From a bacterium (GTDB taxonomy: Bacteria > UBP15 > UBA6099): a stretch of DNA of 64,000 nt. The stretch lies in assembly GCA_029564595.1 (NCBI GenBank), contig JAKQPS010000113.1, positions 62,001 through 126,000 on the forward strand. Reading direction: 5' to 3'. Of this stretch, positions 16,523 to 25,035 are shown in pieces; the first letter of the stretch is position 1; each line of letters starts with the position of its first letter. The notes beneath the pieces were generated by a model, which saw only the letters and a list, made by a program, of their open reading frames with translations, was not told the origin of the DNA and searched no databases. The translations under genes were made by a program, and so were the position numbers.

Positions 16523-17350
16523 TTATGCGCCGCCTCCGGATTTCCGGATTACCTCGTCATACATCTCGCAATACTCCGGATAATCGAAGTCGGCAAGAAT
16601 CCCAATCTCCATCTTGCCCATCCTCTCTTCATCCGAGAGTTTCTGAAACGCCTCTGTCCTTACGCTGTTGTCGCGCATCCAGCGCATCATGTCAGTCGGC
16701 TTTCCCATCTTGTTCCTTCTTCCGAAAGTGGTGTGGCAATAAGCGGCTACTTCGAGCATACAGAACCCTTTTTTCGTAATCGCGCTCATTATCAGATTGT
16801 CCAGCATGGGGACGTGATAGACGGTTCCGCGGGCGACCCAAGAGGCGCCAGACCCGCGCGCAAGCTCGCAGATGTCGAACGGGCGCTCGATATTGCCAAA
16901 CGCGGAGGTGGCGGACTTCGCTCCCATCGGAGTCGTCGGCGAATACTGTCCTCCCGTCATTCCGTACACGTTGTTGTTTATCACTATCGCGCAAAGGTCG
17001 ATGTTGCGCCTCGCGGTGTGTATGAAATGGTTGCCGCCTATCGCCGTCGCGTCTCCGTCTCCCATCACGACTATCACGGTCAGTTTCGGATTGGCAAGCT
17101 TTATGCCGGTGGCGAAGGACAGCGCCCGGCCGTGCGTGGTGTGAAGCGTGTTGAAATCCACATACACAGGGAGCCTCCCCGAACACCCTATGCCAGAAAC
17201 CACCACCACGTTGTCCTGATCCAGCCCCAGCCTGTCTATCGCCCTTATCATCGCCCCCATCAGAATCCCGTCTCCGCAGCCGGGACACCACAAATGAGGG
17301 AATTTCTTTTCGGATCGGAGGTATTTGTGAACCAGTTTCGTGCGCTCCAT
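16523..17350 (-). CDS. korB: 2-oxoacid:ferredoxin oxidoreductase, beta (TPP) subunit
   Basis: The 275-residue subunit binds thiamine pyrophosphate. It has the N-terminal WCPGCGDG cysteine motif, the TPP/Mg site VVMGDGDATAIGGNHFIHTARRN with a downstream INNNVYGMTGGQYSPTTP, and the usual C-terminal helix-rich end. WCPGCGDGI with GMTGGQ(Y/F)SPTTP is typical of KorB-like proteins rather than the larger PorB. It starts one base after the korA stop codon. Together with KorA and KorC it forms the catalytic core. Confidence 0.93.
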   Translation of the reverse strand: MERTKLVHKYLRSEKKFPHLWCPGCGDGILMGAMIRAIDRLGLDQDNVVVVSGIGCSGRLPVYVDFNTLHTTHGRALSFATGIKLANPKLTVIVVMGDGDATAIGGNHFIHTARRNIDLCAIVINNNVYGMTGGQYSPTTPMGAKSATSAFGNIERPFDICELARGSGASWVARGTVYHVPMLDNLIMSAITKKGFCMLEVAAYCHTTFGRRNKMGKPTDMMRWMRDNSVRTEAFQKLSDEERMGKMEIGILADFDYPEYCEMYDEVIRKSGGGA

Positions 17351-17351
17351 C

Positions 17352-18587
17352 TCACTCTACCTCCAGAATTGCGTGAAGTATCTCTTCAGGCTCTATCATC
17401 GCTCCGTCGAACCTGTTGAGCGGCACAACTGAACAACGACCGCATGCGTGCCTTTCGACTTCTCCCACCAACTGCCCCTGATTCATCTCAGGCACTATTA
17501 TCGCGTCCACATGCTCCGACAGCCTCTGCACGGCTCTGACCGGGAACGGCCACAGCGTCAGCAGTCTGACTATCCCGGCCTTGGAACCGCCCTTTCTGGC
17601 CATCGTCACCGCCCGCCGCGCGCTCCTCGATGTTGAACCATACGATAGCACCGCCACCTTCGCGTCGTCGATAAACTCCGTCTCGACCATTATCAGTTCT
17701 CTGCGCGCCTTCTCTATCTTGGTTGTTAACCTCGTAAGAAATTCCTTTATCTCGTCCTGCCTCTGTGTCGGGAAACCGTGCTGGTCGTGAACCAGTCCCG
17801 TAATGTGATAGCGGTATCCGTCTCCAAATGCGGCCATAGGAGGAACGCCAGTCGGCGTGTTTTCATACGGGATGTGCCATTCCGGAGGCACTGACGGCTT
17901 GACACGGTTGACCACCGGTATGTTCGCCTCAGCGGGCAGAGTCATTTTCTCTCTCATGTGCCCCACGATTTCATCCATCAGCAGTATCACCGGCGTGCGA
18001 TACTTCTCAGAAAAATTAAACGCTTTTATGGTAAGCGTGTAACACTCTTCAACTGAATTAGGGCAGAGAACTATTATCCGCTGGTCTCCGTGACGGCCCC
18101 ATCTGGCCTGCATGACGTCGCCCTGAGCCGGATTGGTCGGCAAACCCGTGCTTGGGCCTCCCCTCATCACGTTGACAACCACGCACGGAACTTCCGCGAT
18201 TATTCCGAACCCTATGTTTTCCTGCATCAGGGAAAACCCCGGCCCGCTTGTCGCCGTCATGGATTTCAGTCCGGCTATGGACGCCCCGATTATTGCCGCC
18301 ATGCTGGCTATCTCGTCTTCCATCTGTATGAATTTGCCACCCACCGCAGGCAGCCGTGTGGACAAAACTTCAGATATTTCAGTTGCCGGAGTTATCGGAT
18401 AACCGGCGAAGAAACCCAAACCGGCTGCAAGCGCGCCTTCAACGCACGCTTCGTTGCCGCTTATCAGAACGATCTGGCCGGCGTCGCTCTTGGAAGCGGC
18501 GGCGCGTTTGGCCTTTTGTTGAGGCTGTTGCCGCGACGTTCCCTTATTCTTTCCGTCTTTTGCTTCAGTCGCTTTTTTCTCCATTGC
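17352..18587 (-). CDS. korA: 2-oxoacid:ferredoxin oxidoreductase, alpha subunit
   Basis: The 411-residue protein has the transketolase-pyrimidine-binding domain with GNEACVEGALAAGLGFFAGYPITPATEISE, MEDEIASMAAIIGAS and TSGPGFSLMQENIG, and the C-terminal domain II (TLWPFPVRAVQRLSEHVDAIIVPEMNQGQL). The ATG at 18587 is chosen because GGGGGA precedes it; an upstream in-frame ATG at 18623 would extend it by 12 residues. The first 37 residues are an unusual Lys/Gln/Ala-rich extension before the conserved domain. Its start overlaps the end of korD by 23 bases. The subunit binds substrate and, with KorB, forms the active site. Confidence 0.92.
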   Translation of the reverse strand, partial: AMEKKATEAKDGKNKGTSRQQPQQKAKRAAASKSDAGQIVLISGNEACVEGALAAGLGFFAGYPITPATEISEVLSTRLPAVGGKFIQMEDEIASMAAIIGASIAGLKSMTATSGPGFSLMQENIGFGIIAEVPCVVVNVMRGGPSTGLPTNPAQGDVMQARWGRHGDQRIIVLCPNSVEECYTLTIKAFNFSEKYRTPVILLMDEIVGHMREKMTLPAEANIPVVNRVKPSVPPEWHIPYENTPTGVPPMAAFGDGYRYHITGLVHDQHGFPTQRQDEIKEFLTRLTTKIEKARRELIMVETEFIDDAKVAVLSYGSTSRSARRAVTMARKGGSKAGIVRLLTLWPFPVRAVQRLSEHVDAIIVPEMNQGQLVGEVERHACGRCSVVPLNRFDGAMIEPEEILHAILEVE

Positions 18588-18861
18588 CGCTTCCCCCTTT
18601 CTTTTTTGTTCGCGTGATGGCAAAATCAGGGCATCTCAGTTCGCACACGCCGCAGCTTACACAATCCGATGGCTTGGCCAGTTTTGCTTTCTGCTTGGCT
18701 TCGTCTAGTATCAGAGCGCCCTGAGGACAGAACTCGACGCAAATTCCGCATCCCTTGCACCATTTCTCGAACACCACTATCGGAAGGTCTACGCCGTTGA
18801 CTTCGTCCTGTTCGACGCGTCCCACAAGGTCGGGTTTTCTCCGACTCTTCGCTTTAACCAT
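18565..18861 (-). CDS. korD: 4Fe-4S ferredoxin subunit of 2-oxoacid oxidoreductase
   Basis: The 98-residue ferredoxin has two complete 4Fe-4S motifs, CKGCGICVEFCPQGAL and CVSCGVCELRCPDFAI, preceded by a roughly 30-residue basic N-terminal segment. It is the first gene of the korDABC operon and would carry electrons from the TPP centre to external ferredoxin. The ATG at 18861 is preferred: GGGGAGG lies about eight bases upstream, whereas the reading frame further upstream shows no ferredoxin-like features. The order D-A-B-C matches many anaerobe kor operons. Confidence 0.9.
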   Translation of the reverse strand: MVKAKSRRKPDLVGRVEQDEVNGVDLPIVVFEKWCKGCGICVEFCPQGALILDEAKQKAKLAKPSDCVSCGVCELRCPDFAITRTKKKGGSGNGEKSD

Positions 18862-19038
18862 GCATGCGCCTCCCCTGTCGTCGTCTCCGCATATTATACT
18901 ACCGGGAAAACTTAAATACATGTCGAAAAACGAATTCAACCATATCATGCCCAGACGCGAAACGATGCCGCCGATTATCCGCGCCCGCGTATTGCCTGTC
19001 CGCAATGCATTACACAAATTTCAATATTTTTAAAACCC

Positions 19039-19068
19039 TTGCCCGCGCGCTTAAAATTCTGCTAAACT
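19039..19068 (+). promoter_or_regulatory. Predicted promoter of the SDR gene at 19117
   Basis: TTGCCC (-35, 19039-19044), an 18-base spacer ending in TGC, and TAAACT (-10, 19063-19068) fit an extended -10 sigma70 promoter. The gene starts about 45 bases downstream. Confidence 0.6.
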
Positions 19069-19116
19069 ACTAATCGCAAGGCGCATGTGAAAAAAATAAC
19101 AAGGGGGCCGGGTTTT

Positions 19117-20163
19117 ATGAAAAACGAGATAGTTCTCGTTACAGGTTCTGGCGGTTTCAACGGTCGTGTCGTTCTGGAAATGCTGAAAGAAAAAGGATAT
19201 AAAGTGCGCGCGACGGACCTCGAAGTCGGCGAACGCACCGCAAGCAGAGATTATTACGATTCTCTCGGAGTGGAGTTCATCCCTTCCGATCTCACGAAGC
19301 CTGAAACGCTTCCCGCAGTTCTGAAAGGCGTCAAATGCATTATGCATACTGCGTCGCTCTTTGACTACAGCGCCACGCTGGAAGCCAACAACGTTATCAA
19401 TGTTGACGGCGGGCGCAACCTTCTAGAAGCGTGCGTTGCCGCGGGCGTGGACAAAATTATCCTCTGGGGCACAATCGGCGTTTACGGCGTGCAGGAGATA
19501 TTCCCCGTTACCGAAAAGAATCCGCCCAACCCCGGAAACGCTTACGAAATTTCCAAATATGAGCAGGAAAAGCTCTTTCTCGGTTATGCCGCAGAAGGAA
19601 AAATCAAAGTGGCGGTGATGCGCCCCGCTCCTGTTTACGGGCCGCGCAACAGGTACGGCTTCATCAACATAGTCAAACTTGCCACAGCCGCCCCAGCGAT
19701 ACCGGTGCCGGAGAAGCTTGAAGTCAGACTGCCTTCCATCCATGTCAAAGACGTGGCTCGCGCCGGCATATTCCTATTCGAAGCGCCGGACGAAAAGACA
19801 AACGGAGAAGTCTTCACGCTCATCGACGATTCCTGCATCCGCGTGTCCGACTTCCTGTACCTCATAGCCGGTCTTCTCGGCAGACCCACCATGCCGATTA
19901 AAATCAGCTTGGACAGAAACATCCTGATTAGCATCGGCCATCTGGCCGCCAAGATATCCGCCGCAGGCGCAATCCACCTCACTCACAAACGCCCCATCCT
20001 CGAAGACGCGACCGTCGGCTACCTTCAGTACGATTACATTTTCTCCAACCAGAAGCTTAAAGACATCGGGTTCAAGTTCGCATACCCCGACGTCCGCGTC
20101 GGACTCATTGAAATGACGGACTGGATAAAAGAAGAAAATTACGAGCCTTTGAAACTTTTTTAA
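19117..20163 (+). CDS. NAD-dependent epimerase/dehydratase (extended SDR)
   Basis: The 348-residue protein has the Rossmann motif VTGSGGFNGRVVLEML at the N-terminus, D-L-T-K-P after strand 3, the active-site triad region WGTIGVYG ... YEISKYEQEKLF, and RPAPVYGPRNRYG. It belongs to the extended short-chain dehydrogenase group (sugar epimerases or 3-beta-hydroxysteroid-like enzymes). The ATG at 19117 follows AAGGGGG; the GTG at 19087 is unlikely. A paralogue lies at 39194-40363, sharing the FKYPDFRVG-like end (here FAYPDVRVG). Substrate is unknown. A terminator follows. Confidence 0.85.
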   Translation: MKNEIVLVTGSGGFNGRVVLEMLKEKGYKVRATDLEVGERTASRDYYDSLGVEFIPSDLTKPETLPAVLKGVKCIMHTASLFDYSATLEANNVINVDGGRNLLEACVAAGVDKIILWGTIGVYGVQEIFPVTEKNPPNPGNAYEISKYEQEKLFLGYAAEGKIKVAVMRPAPVYGPRNRYGFINIVKLATAAPAIPVPEKLEVRLPSIHVKDVARAGIFLFEAPDEKTNGEVFTLIDDSCIRVSDFLYLIAGLLGRPTMPIKISLDRNILISIGHLAAKISAAGAIHLTHKRPILEDATVGYLQYDYIFSNQKLKDIGFKFAYPDVRVGLIEMTDWIKEENYEPLKLF

Positions 20164-20186
20164 TTTTAGTCGCAACACGCAACCGA

Positions 20187-20219
20187 AACCGCGAGCGCAT
20201 TCAGCTCGCGGTTTTTTTT
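20187..20219 (+). terminator. Intrinsic terminator after the SDR gene
   Basis: A 10-bp perfect stem AACCGCGAGC (20187-20196) with GCTCGCGGTT (20204-20213), 7-base loop, followed by eight T. Confidence 0.9.
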
Positions 20220-20303
20220 GTTGCGCGTTTTAATCAAAATGTCATTTTGTCTAATCGCAGCATTCTCAAGCGCGCATTTTATTGTTTTAATGCGCCATGT
20301 TCC

Positions 20304-20312
20304 TGTTATAAT
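20304..20312 (+). promoter_or_regulatory. Predicted extended -10 element upstream of lipoprotein
   Basis: TGT followed directly by TATAAT (20307-20312) forms an extended -10 element; no good -35 is seen. The lipoprotein gene starts 49 bases further on. Confidence 0.5.
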
Positions 20313-20360
20313 ACTTCAGGCGTTCGCAGGCGGCCGCATAAACTGAAAGGCGGAACTAAA

Positions 20361-21290
20361 ATGAAATTTAAGTTGTTTAATCGGTTTTCATTCATATTGT
20401 GTTTATCTATTGTCATGGCGCTCTTTTCTTTTCTCCTTACAGGATGCAGACCTGATTCGTCTTCCGGTCAAATTGAAAAATGGATGGGAGACTACGCCTC
20501 CGAGATGTCCGAGCGAGGTTTGAATCTACAGGCTATACAAGCATACGAAAGAAGCCTTTCGGTGTCAGGGCTGACCGCTTCGGACAAAGCGGAAATCCAT
20601 TTTGCCATTGCGGAAATATACAGAGAAAAGATGTCTGACTGCGACAATGCTCTGGCCCACTACGTAATGATCGACTATATCCAACCGGACGGGAGTTTTG
20701 CAAAGAAATCCGCGCCGCTGATTTCAGAGTGTATGGAAAAAACCGGACGCTTCATGGACGCGCGCCGCGCCGTTGAAGGCGAGAAAACGGACGCCGAAAA
20801 GGAAACTATCGTAGCGGTGGTCAAAGGCGTGGAGATTACGCTGTCGGACTTGGATCAGATTGTCAGAGACACGATGATGGACCCAAGCCAGTTATCAAGA
20901 GAAGAAAAAATCGAACTGCTCAGCGCAAGAATATCTCAGGAGCTTATGGCCGACGCCGCTTTGCAAAAAGGTTATCATAAAGACCCGGATATTCAGAAAA
21001 AAGTCGAAGAATTCAGGCGCGCTCAACTCGCCAACAAGGTTTTTCAGGAGGAAATACGCGGAAAATCGAGAGTGTCGCCGGAAATCGTAAAAAGGTATTA
21101 CGATGAGAACAGGAGCCTTTTTACTGATGAAAACGGCAACATCGCCCCATTTGAACTGGCAAGCTCCCAGATATACGCAAAATTAAATCTCGACGCGCAA
21201 CAGAGAGCTGCCCAGACGTATCTGCAAAGCTTGCTGGCTTCTGAAAAAACAGAGATATTCAGAGACAGAATACCCGACAAAGCGAAGTAG
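20361..21290 (+). CDS. SurA-N-like lipoprotein with TPR segment, no PPIase domain
   Basis: The 309-residue protein is a predicted lipoprotein: basic start, hydrophobic segment (residues 10-27) and lipobox LLTGC with Cys29 as the lipidated residue. Residues about 45-130 form a tetratricopeptide-like helical hairpin pair (MGDYASEMSERGLNLQAIQAYERSL...AEIHFAIAEIYREK). Residues about 150-290 resemble the SurA N-terminal chaperone domain (VAVVKGVEITLSDLDQIV... LSREEKIELLSARISQELMADAALQKGYHKDPDIQKKVEEFRRAQLANKVF). The parvulin-type isomerase domain that normally follows is absent. It probably helps envelope protein folding. The ATG at 20361 has AAAGGCGG upstream and starts the lipoprotein signal. 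Confidence 0.8.
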   Translation: MKFKLFNRFSFILCLSIVMALFSFLLTGCRPDSSSGQIEKWMGDYASEMSERGLNLQAIQAYERSLSVSGLTASDKAEIHFAIAEIYREKMSDCDNALAHYVMIDYIQPDGSFAKKSAPLISECMEKTGRFMDARRAVEGEKTDAEKETIVAVVKGVEITLSDLDQIVRDTMMDPSQLSREEKIELLSARISQELMADAALQKGYHKDPDIQKKVEEFRRAQLANKVFQEEIRGKSRVSPEIVKRYYDENRSLFTDENGNIAPFELASSQIYAKLNLDAQQRAAQTYLQSLLASEKTEIFRDRIPDKAK

Positions 21291-21435
21291 TTTGAGCGGC
21301 TATCGACGTCCTGAATGTTACATGTTTAATTAACACACAAAATAATCTGGAACCTGCGGAATCGTCGCTGAGAAGCGCGTATGAATTTTAGTTGTGTTTT
21401 ATAGCTTAACCATCTATCCATATAAACGGCTCGTA

Positions 21436-21444
21436 TGTTATAAT
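21436..21444 (+). promoter_or_regulatory. Predicted extended -10 of purC
   Basis: TGT plus TATAAT (21439-21444) forms an extended -10 about 40 bases ahead of the purC start; the -35 region is weak. No PurR- or purine-riboswitch-like structure was evident. Confidence 0.5.
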
Positions 21445-21484
21445 CACACTCCAAAATATTGACTGCCGACGGAGGGTGGGAACA

Positions 21485-22276
21485 ATGTCTCTTGATTTCA
21501 GCAAAATGGAAGTTATCAATCAAGGCAAAACAAAAATCATATATCAGAACCCTGACGACGCAGGTTCGGTGTACATGGCGTTCAAGGACGACATCACCGC
21601 CGGAGACGGAGTCAAGCGCGACGTGATTGAAGGCAAAGCGCTTATCGACTGGAAAACGAACCGGGACATTTTCGAACTGCTCAACCGCAGAGGCGTTCGC
21701 ACTCACTACATCTCCAGCCCCGCCGAAAAAGTCTCGCTGGTCAAAAAATTGGACAGAAAAATCAACCTCGAAGTGATAGCGCGCCGCGTCGCCGCCGGCT
21801 CTATCCTTAAATGGAGCAATGTGGCGGAAGGCGACCGCTTCGATCCGCCCTCCGTTCAATTCCACTATAAAGACGACCCTCTCCACGACCCGATGCTCGA
21901 CGAGGCTTATATCGATTTTATGATCCGCGAAAAGAATTCCTTCGAATACGCCGACATGCGGCGCATCAATGTCGAGGTCTTCCTCATCCTTGAAGAGGCA
22001 TTCGCAAAGTTCGGCGTCCAGCTTGTCGACTTCAAGCTCGAATACGGCATAATCGACGGAAAAACCACGCTGATAGACGAAATCACGGGCGGGTCTTTCA
22101 GGCTGTGGCCGTACGCGAAGGAAAATCCAAACCTGAACCAGCCGAATGTCATTTCAGAACTTAATCCCGCAGGCAGGCTCGACAAGGATATCTACCGAAT
22201 GGGCGGAGACCTTGCAGTCGTGTCGAACAAGTTCGCTGAAATCGCGTCTATAACCGAAAAGTTCAAGGACCTCTGA
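21485..22276 (+). CDS. purC: Phosphoribosylaminoimidazole-succinocarboxamide synthase
   Basis: The 263-residue SAICAR synthetase joins CAIR and aspartate using ATP in purine synthesis. Its blocks are QGKTKIIYQ, the AFKDDITAGDG substrate/ATP loop, VIARRVAAGSILKW, PSVQFHYKDDPLHDPML, QLVDFKLEYGI and LIDEITGGSFRLWP. The ATG at 21485 follows GGAGGG by eight bases; the GTG at 21476 would overlap that site. Length is normal for the short bacterial form. It stands alone with its own promoter rather than in a pur operon. Confidence 0.95.
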   Translation: MSLDFSKMEVINQGKTKIIYQNPDDAGSVYMAFKDDITAGDGVKRDVIEGKALIDWKTNRDIFELLNRRGVRTHYISSPAEKVSLVKKLDRKINLEVIARRVAAGSILKWSNVAEGDRFDPPSVQFHYKDDPLHDPMLDEAYIDFMIREKNSFEYADMRRINVEVFLILEEAFAKFGVQLVDFKLEYGIIDGKTTLIDEITGGSFRLWPYAKENPNLNQPNVISELNPAGRLDKDIYRMGGDLAVVSNKFAEIASITEKFKDL

Positions 22277-22341
22277 GACTTCTCTTTGCGCGCGGTTTTC
22301 TGCTGACTATTCCCGGTTTTGCCCCGGAACGCGTTCGTATA

Positions 22342-22350
22342 TGTTATACT
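22342..22350 (+). promoter_or_regulatory. Predicted extended -10 upstream of 22450 gene
   Basis: TGT plus TATACT (22345-22350) forms an extended -10, giving a leader of about 95 bases before the next gene. No -35 is clear. Confidence 0.4.
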
Positions 22351-22449
22351 TCTATCTGCCGGGGACGGACGCGATAGTGTATTCAGGCTCCATTCTCGAT
22401 GCGTAATTCAGCGGTTTCTTTTTGACGCATTACATGCCGGAGCGAAAAC

Positions 22450-23847
22450 ATGCCGCATCATGAACAAAAAGACGAACTGAGAGTCGATGAAAAATTCTAT
22501 AATAAACTCGGCGTTGACGACGATAAAGCGCTTGCCAACATAGAGAGCGCGATTGAGTTGTATCAGGGCAAACACGACCGCGCCGGTAGAACCGACGCCG
22601 CCATAAATTTCGAAAAATCGCTCAGCATACTGTCGGTGTCGTTCGTGAGGCTGTGTCAGGAAATCCTTCGCGCCACTGACGGAGCGTTCTCGCCCGAACA
22701 AAGGCTTTTTTTGAATTTCGGCGTGGTGGATCCGAGGCTTTTTTCGAGTTTGACCGTAATCGGAGACCTTGTGGCGGAGATAGATTCGCGTCAACCCTCC
22801 GAAAGATTCGAATCCTACTATATGGATGAATGGCTTGAGAGAATAGCGCGCGGCGCTATTGCTCCCACTTCAGAGGCCGCCAAAGTCAAATCAAAGACAA
22901 AAAGTCAGGAAGTGGAAGACGCCCGGCGCGAAAAGAAAAGGAAACTTGAAATTGAGCTTGAGTCTCTTTCCGGAGAAGAGCTTGACGCGTTCGTGATATT
23001 CAAGGATTTATACGGAAACTATTACCCCGACGCCGACCAGAACGGCAAACTCAAGGAATTGGCAGATATAAGAAAAACCGTCTCTAATCTGGAGAGAATC
23101 ATCAAAGAACAAAATGCCAAGATGGCGGAAATCGAGTCGCTTACGGTCAAGGAAACCGCCGGAGGCGGCACTATCGCTGAAAGCCGCCGCTCGACAAGAT
23201 TCGCCAGAATGCGAGAGGAATTCGACATCCTAGTGACCGTGATGAGAAGCTGCGCGGCTAGAGGCGGTCTTGTGAAAAACACTCCCGCTCTCATAGATAA
23301 ATGGATTCCTATGGACTCCCGCGTCAGCGTAAACACGATCGCTCACGTTGAGAGCAAATTCTCGGAGTTTGAAAGTCTTGATTACACCATTTTCACGGAC
23401 GCGAAGGGCGCTCGCAAGGCTCCAAAAGTCCTTGTTCTACCGGGCGTCGGAGCGGGCATGGCATGGAAAGACCGCATTATGGTTTCGTTGTTCCCGCCTC
23501 CAGCCACTCAGCCGGACATCAGCCTCATCAAGACCTTCGCCGGCTACCGCTGGCACATCGCCACTTCGTCTTTTAACTGGAAACACCTCCCCGGCGAACT
23601 CGGCAGCATGTATCAGCTTATTTACCCCGACCTGACATACAACAACCTCGAAAAATCTTTCACAGACGACTACGTGAACTGGATGACGAAAGAAGCTCAA
23701 GGGTTTCAGGTTCTTTCCGCTCAAACCCGGATACTGTTCTGGAAGAAAATCCCCTTCCCCGCCGAATACAAGCGGAAGCTCTCCAAACGCGCTGCGGCCT
23801 ATGCCAAGCTCTACGCCGAAGACCTCGCCCGCGGAATATCAAGCTAA
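22450..23847 (+). CDS. Large cytosolic protein of unknown function
   Basis: The 465-residue protein is not recognised. It has no signal peptide or membrane span. Residues 1-130 are helical; 140-180 are Lys/Glu-rich linker (VKSKTKSQEVEDARREKKRKLEIE is split by charge); 200-235 form a short coiled coil (KELADIRKTVSNLERIIKEQNAKMAEIE); and the C-terminal half (270-465) is more globular with conserved-looking blocks VLVLPGVGAGMAWKDRIMVSL and AGYRWHIATSSFNWKHLPGELGSMY. The Lys/Arg-rich end suggests nucleic-acid or membrane contact. GGAG lies before the ATG. It is transcribed alone after purC and has no informative neighbours. Confidence 0.7.
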   Translation: MPHHEQKDELRVDEKFYNKLGVDDDKALANIESAIELYQGKHDRAGRTDAAINFEKSLSILSVSFVRLCQEILRATDGAFSPEQRLFLNFGVVDPRLFSSLTVIGDLVAEIDSRQPSERFESYYMDEWLERIARGAIAPTSEAAKVKSKTKSQEVEDARREKKRKLEIELESLSGEELDAFVIFKDLYGNYYPDADQNGKLKELADIRKTVSNLERIIKEQNAKMAEIESLTVKETAGGGTIAESRRSTRFARMREEFDILVTVMRSCAARGGLVKNTPALIDKWIPMDSRVSVNTIAHVESKFSEFESLDYTIFTDAKGARKAPKVLVLPGVGAGMAWKDRIMVSLFPPPATQPDISLIKTFAGYRWHIATSSFNWKHLPGELGSMYQLIYPDLTYNNLEKSFTDDYVNWMTKEAQGFQVLSAQTRILFWKKIPFPAEYKRKLSKRAAAYAKLYAEDLARGISS

Positions 23848-23929
23848 ACAACAATGTTTTATCGCCCTGTTTAGCGGATGTTTTTGATTCGACCGGCTTT
23901 GTTCTTTAGTTGTATATACCTTCATTAAA

Positions 23930-24152
23930 CCCGAATTCGTCGATAGAACCGACGAACCGGGGCGATTTTCATAGCGGCGAACCGCTTCGTTCCCGCCTCG
24001 AAAATTTGTTCAATAGGGGCGCGGTTTCCGCGCCCGACAACTGCTGCGATTTGGGGCGGGGCAACCCCGCCTCTACTGCGAAATGCGCTTTGCGTTCCGC
24101 TTTTCATCCGCGCTGAACAATCGCTTTCGAATCCTGATTAAGGATTCGGATT
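23930..24152 (+). repeat. Dispersed multi-hairpin repeat, copy C
   Basis: This full-length copy lies between convergent genes. It has the TTCGTCG/CGACGAA hairpin (23936-23956), the GCGGCGAAC module (23973-23998), GGGCGCGG/CCGCGCCC (24017-24035), GGGGCGGGG/CCCCGCC (24053-24071), the shared 'gaaatgcg' to 'tgaacaatcgct' tail and the terminal GAATCC/GGATTC hairpin (24129-24148). Confidence 0.85.
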
Positions 24153-24268
24153 AAAGCATAAAAAGCTGTGATATCCTGCCGGGTTCGCGCTGACGGAATG
24201 AAGGTGGATAAGAGCATCTCGCCGCTTGGAAGATACTGATTGCCGCGCGCCATTATTCCTATCTTATC

Positions 24269-24829
24269 TTAGCCGTTTGACATAAAAAAAGCCGAACTGC
24301 TGAGAGCGATCTTCGGGCGGTCCGTCAATTTGAAACCAGCCTCTTCGATTGTCTTTATCGTTTCATCGAATTGTCGCAAAGAAACATGAAACTTAGGCTC
24401 CATAATAAGGAATCCTGCTCCCGGCTTTAGACATGCCCGCAAACGGCTGAGAAATAGCGGCAGGTTATCCACCTCGTGAATAACCCAACTGGCGACCGCG
24501 AAATCAGCCTGAATAGGAAGCTCCGGCCCGTCTGAAGGCGCAAGCGCGGTTGTTATGCGGTCGCCCACGCCGGCCCGCGCGGCGCGTTTCGCAAGCACGT
24601 CCAGCATCGGCTGTTGTATGTCGCAACTATAGACGCGTCCGCGCGGCCCCGCGACTTTCGCAATGGCTATTGAAAAAAAGCCCATGCCACATCCCAAGTC
24701 CAGAGAGACAGCTCCTTCATTGATATATGGACGGACTATCTGCTCAGGATTTTGGAAAAGCCGCCTCAGCGTGTTGTCGAAAAAATACGCGTTCCTCCAC
24801 GGACACACACGATGACTGTCAACAGACAT
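24269..24829 (-). CDS. Class I SAM-dependent methyltransferase
   Basis: The 186-residue protein has motif I VSLDLGCGMGFFSIAIAK, an acidic motif II region (VYSCDIQQPMLDVLAKRAARAG), and ADFAVASWVIHEVDNLPLFLSRLRACLKPGAGFLIMEPK for motifs III/IV. It resembles small UbiE/type-11 enzymes; the acceptor is unknown. The ATG at 24829 is set by GGAGGA eight bases upstream. It follows the PPDK-fusion gene (stop at 25036) after about 200 bases on the same strand and may or may not share its transcript. Confidence 0.85.
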   Translation of the reverse strand: MSVDSHRVCPWRNAYFFDNTLRRLFQNPEQIVRPYINEGAVSLDLGCGMGFFSIAIAKVAGPRGRVYSCDIQQPMLDVLAKRAARAGVGDRITTALAPSDGPELPIQADFAVASWVIHEVDNLPLFLSRLRACLKPGAGFLIMEPKFHVSLRQFDETIKTIEEAGFKLTDRPKIALSSSAFFMSNG

Positions 24830-25035
24830 AAATGTTTCCTCCGCATTCAAAACAACCATGTTTTGCCTTGTCAGGATATTTGAAACAAAATAGATGATAT
24901 TCTGTCCGCGTCAAACAAGAACGAAGCGACAAGCCGCTTCGTATGTAACCGAGTTCAAGTCGACTATTCAAGACCATATAGCTCTCTTGTTTTTGTTTGG
25001 TTCGTTTCTTCAGTTGAAAAGTCTGTCGCGCGCGA

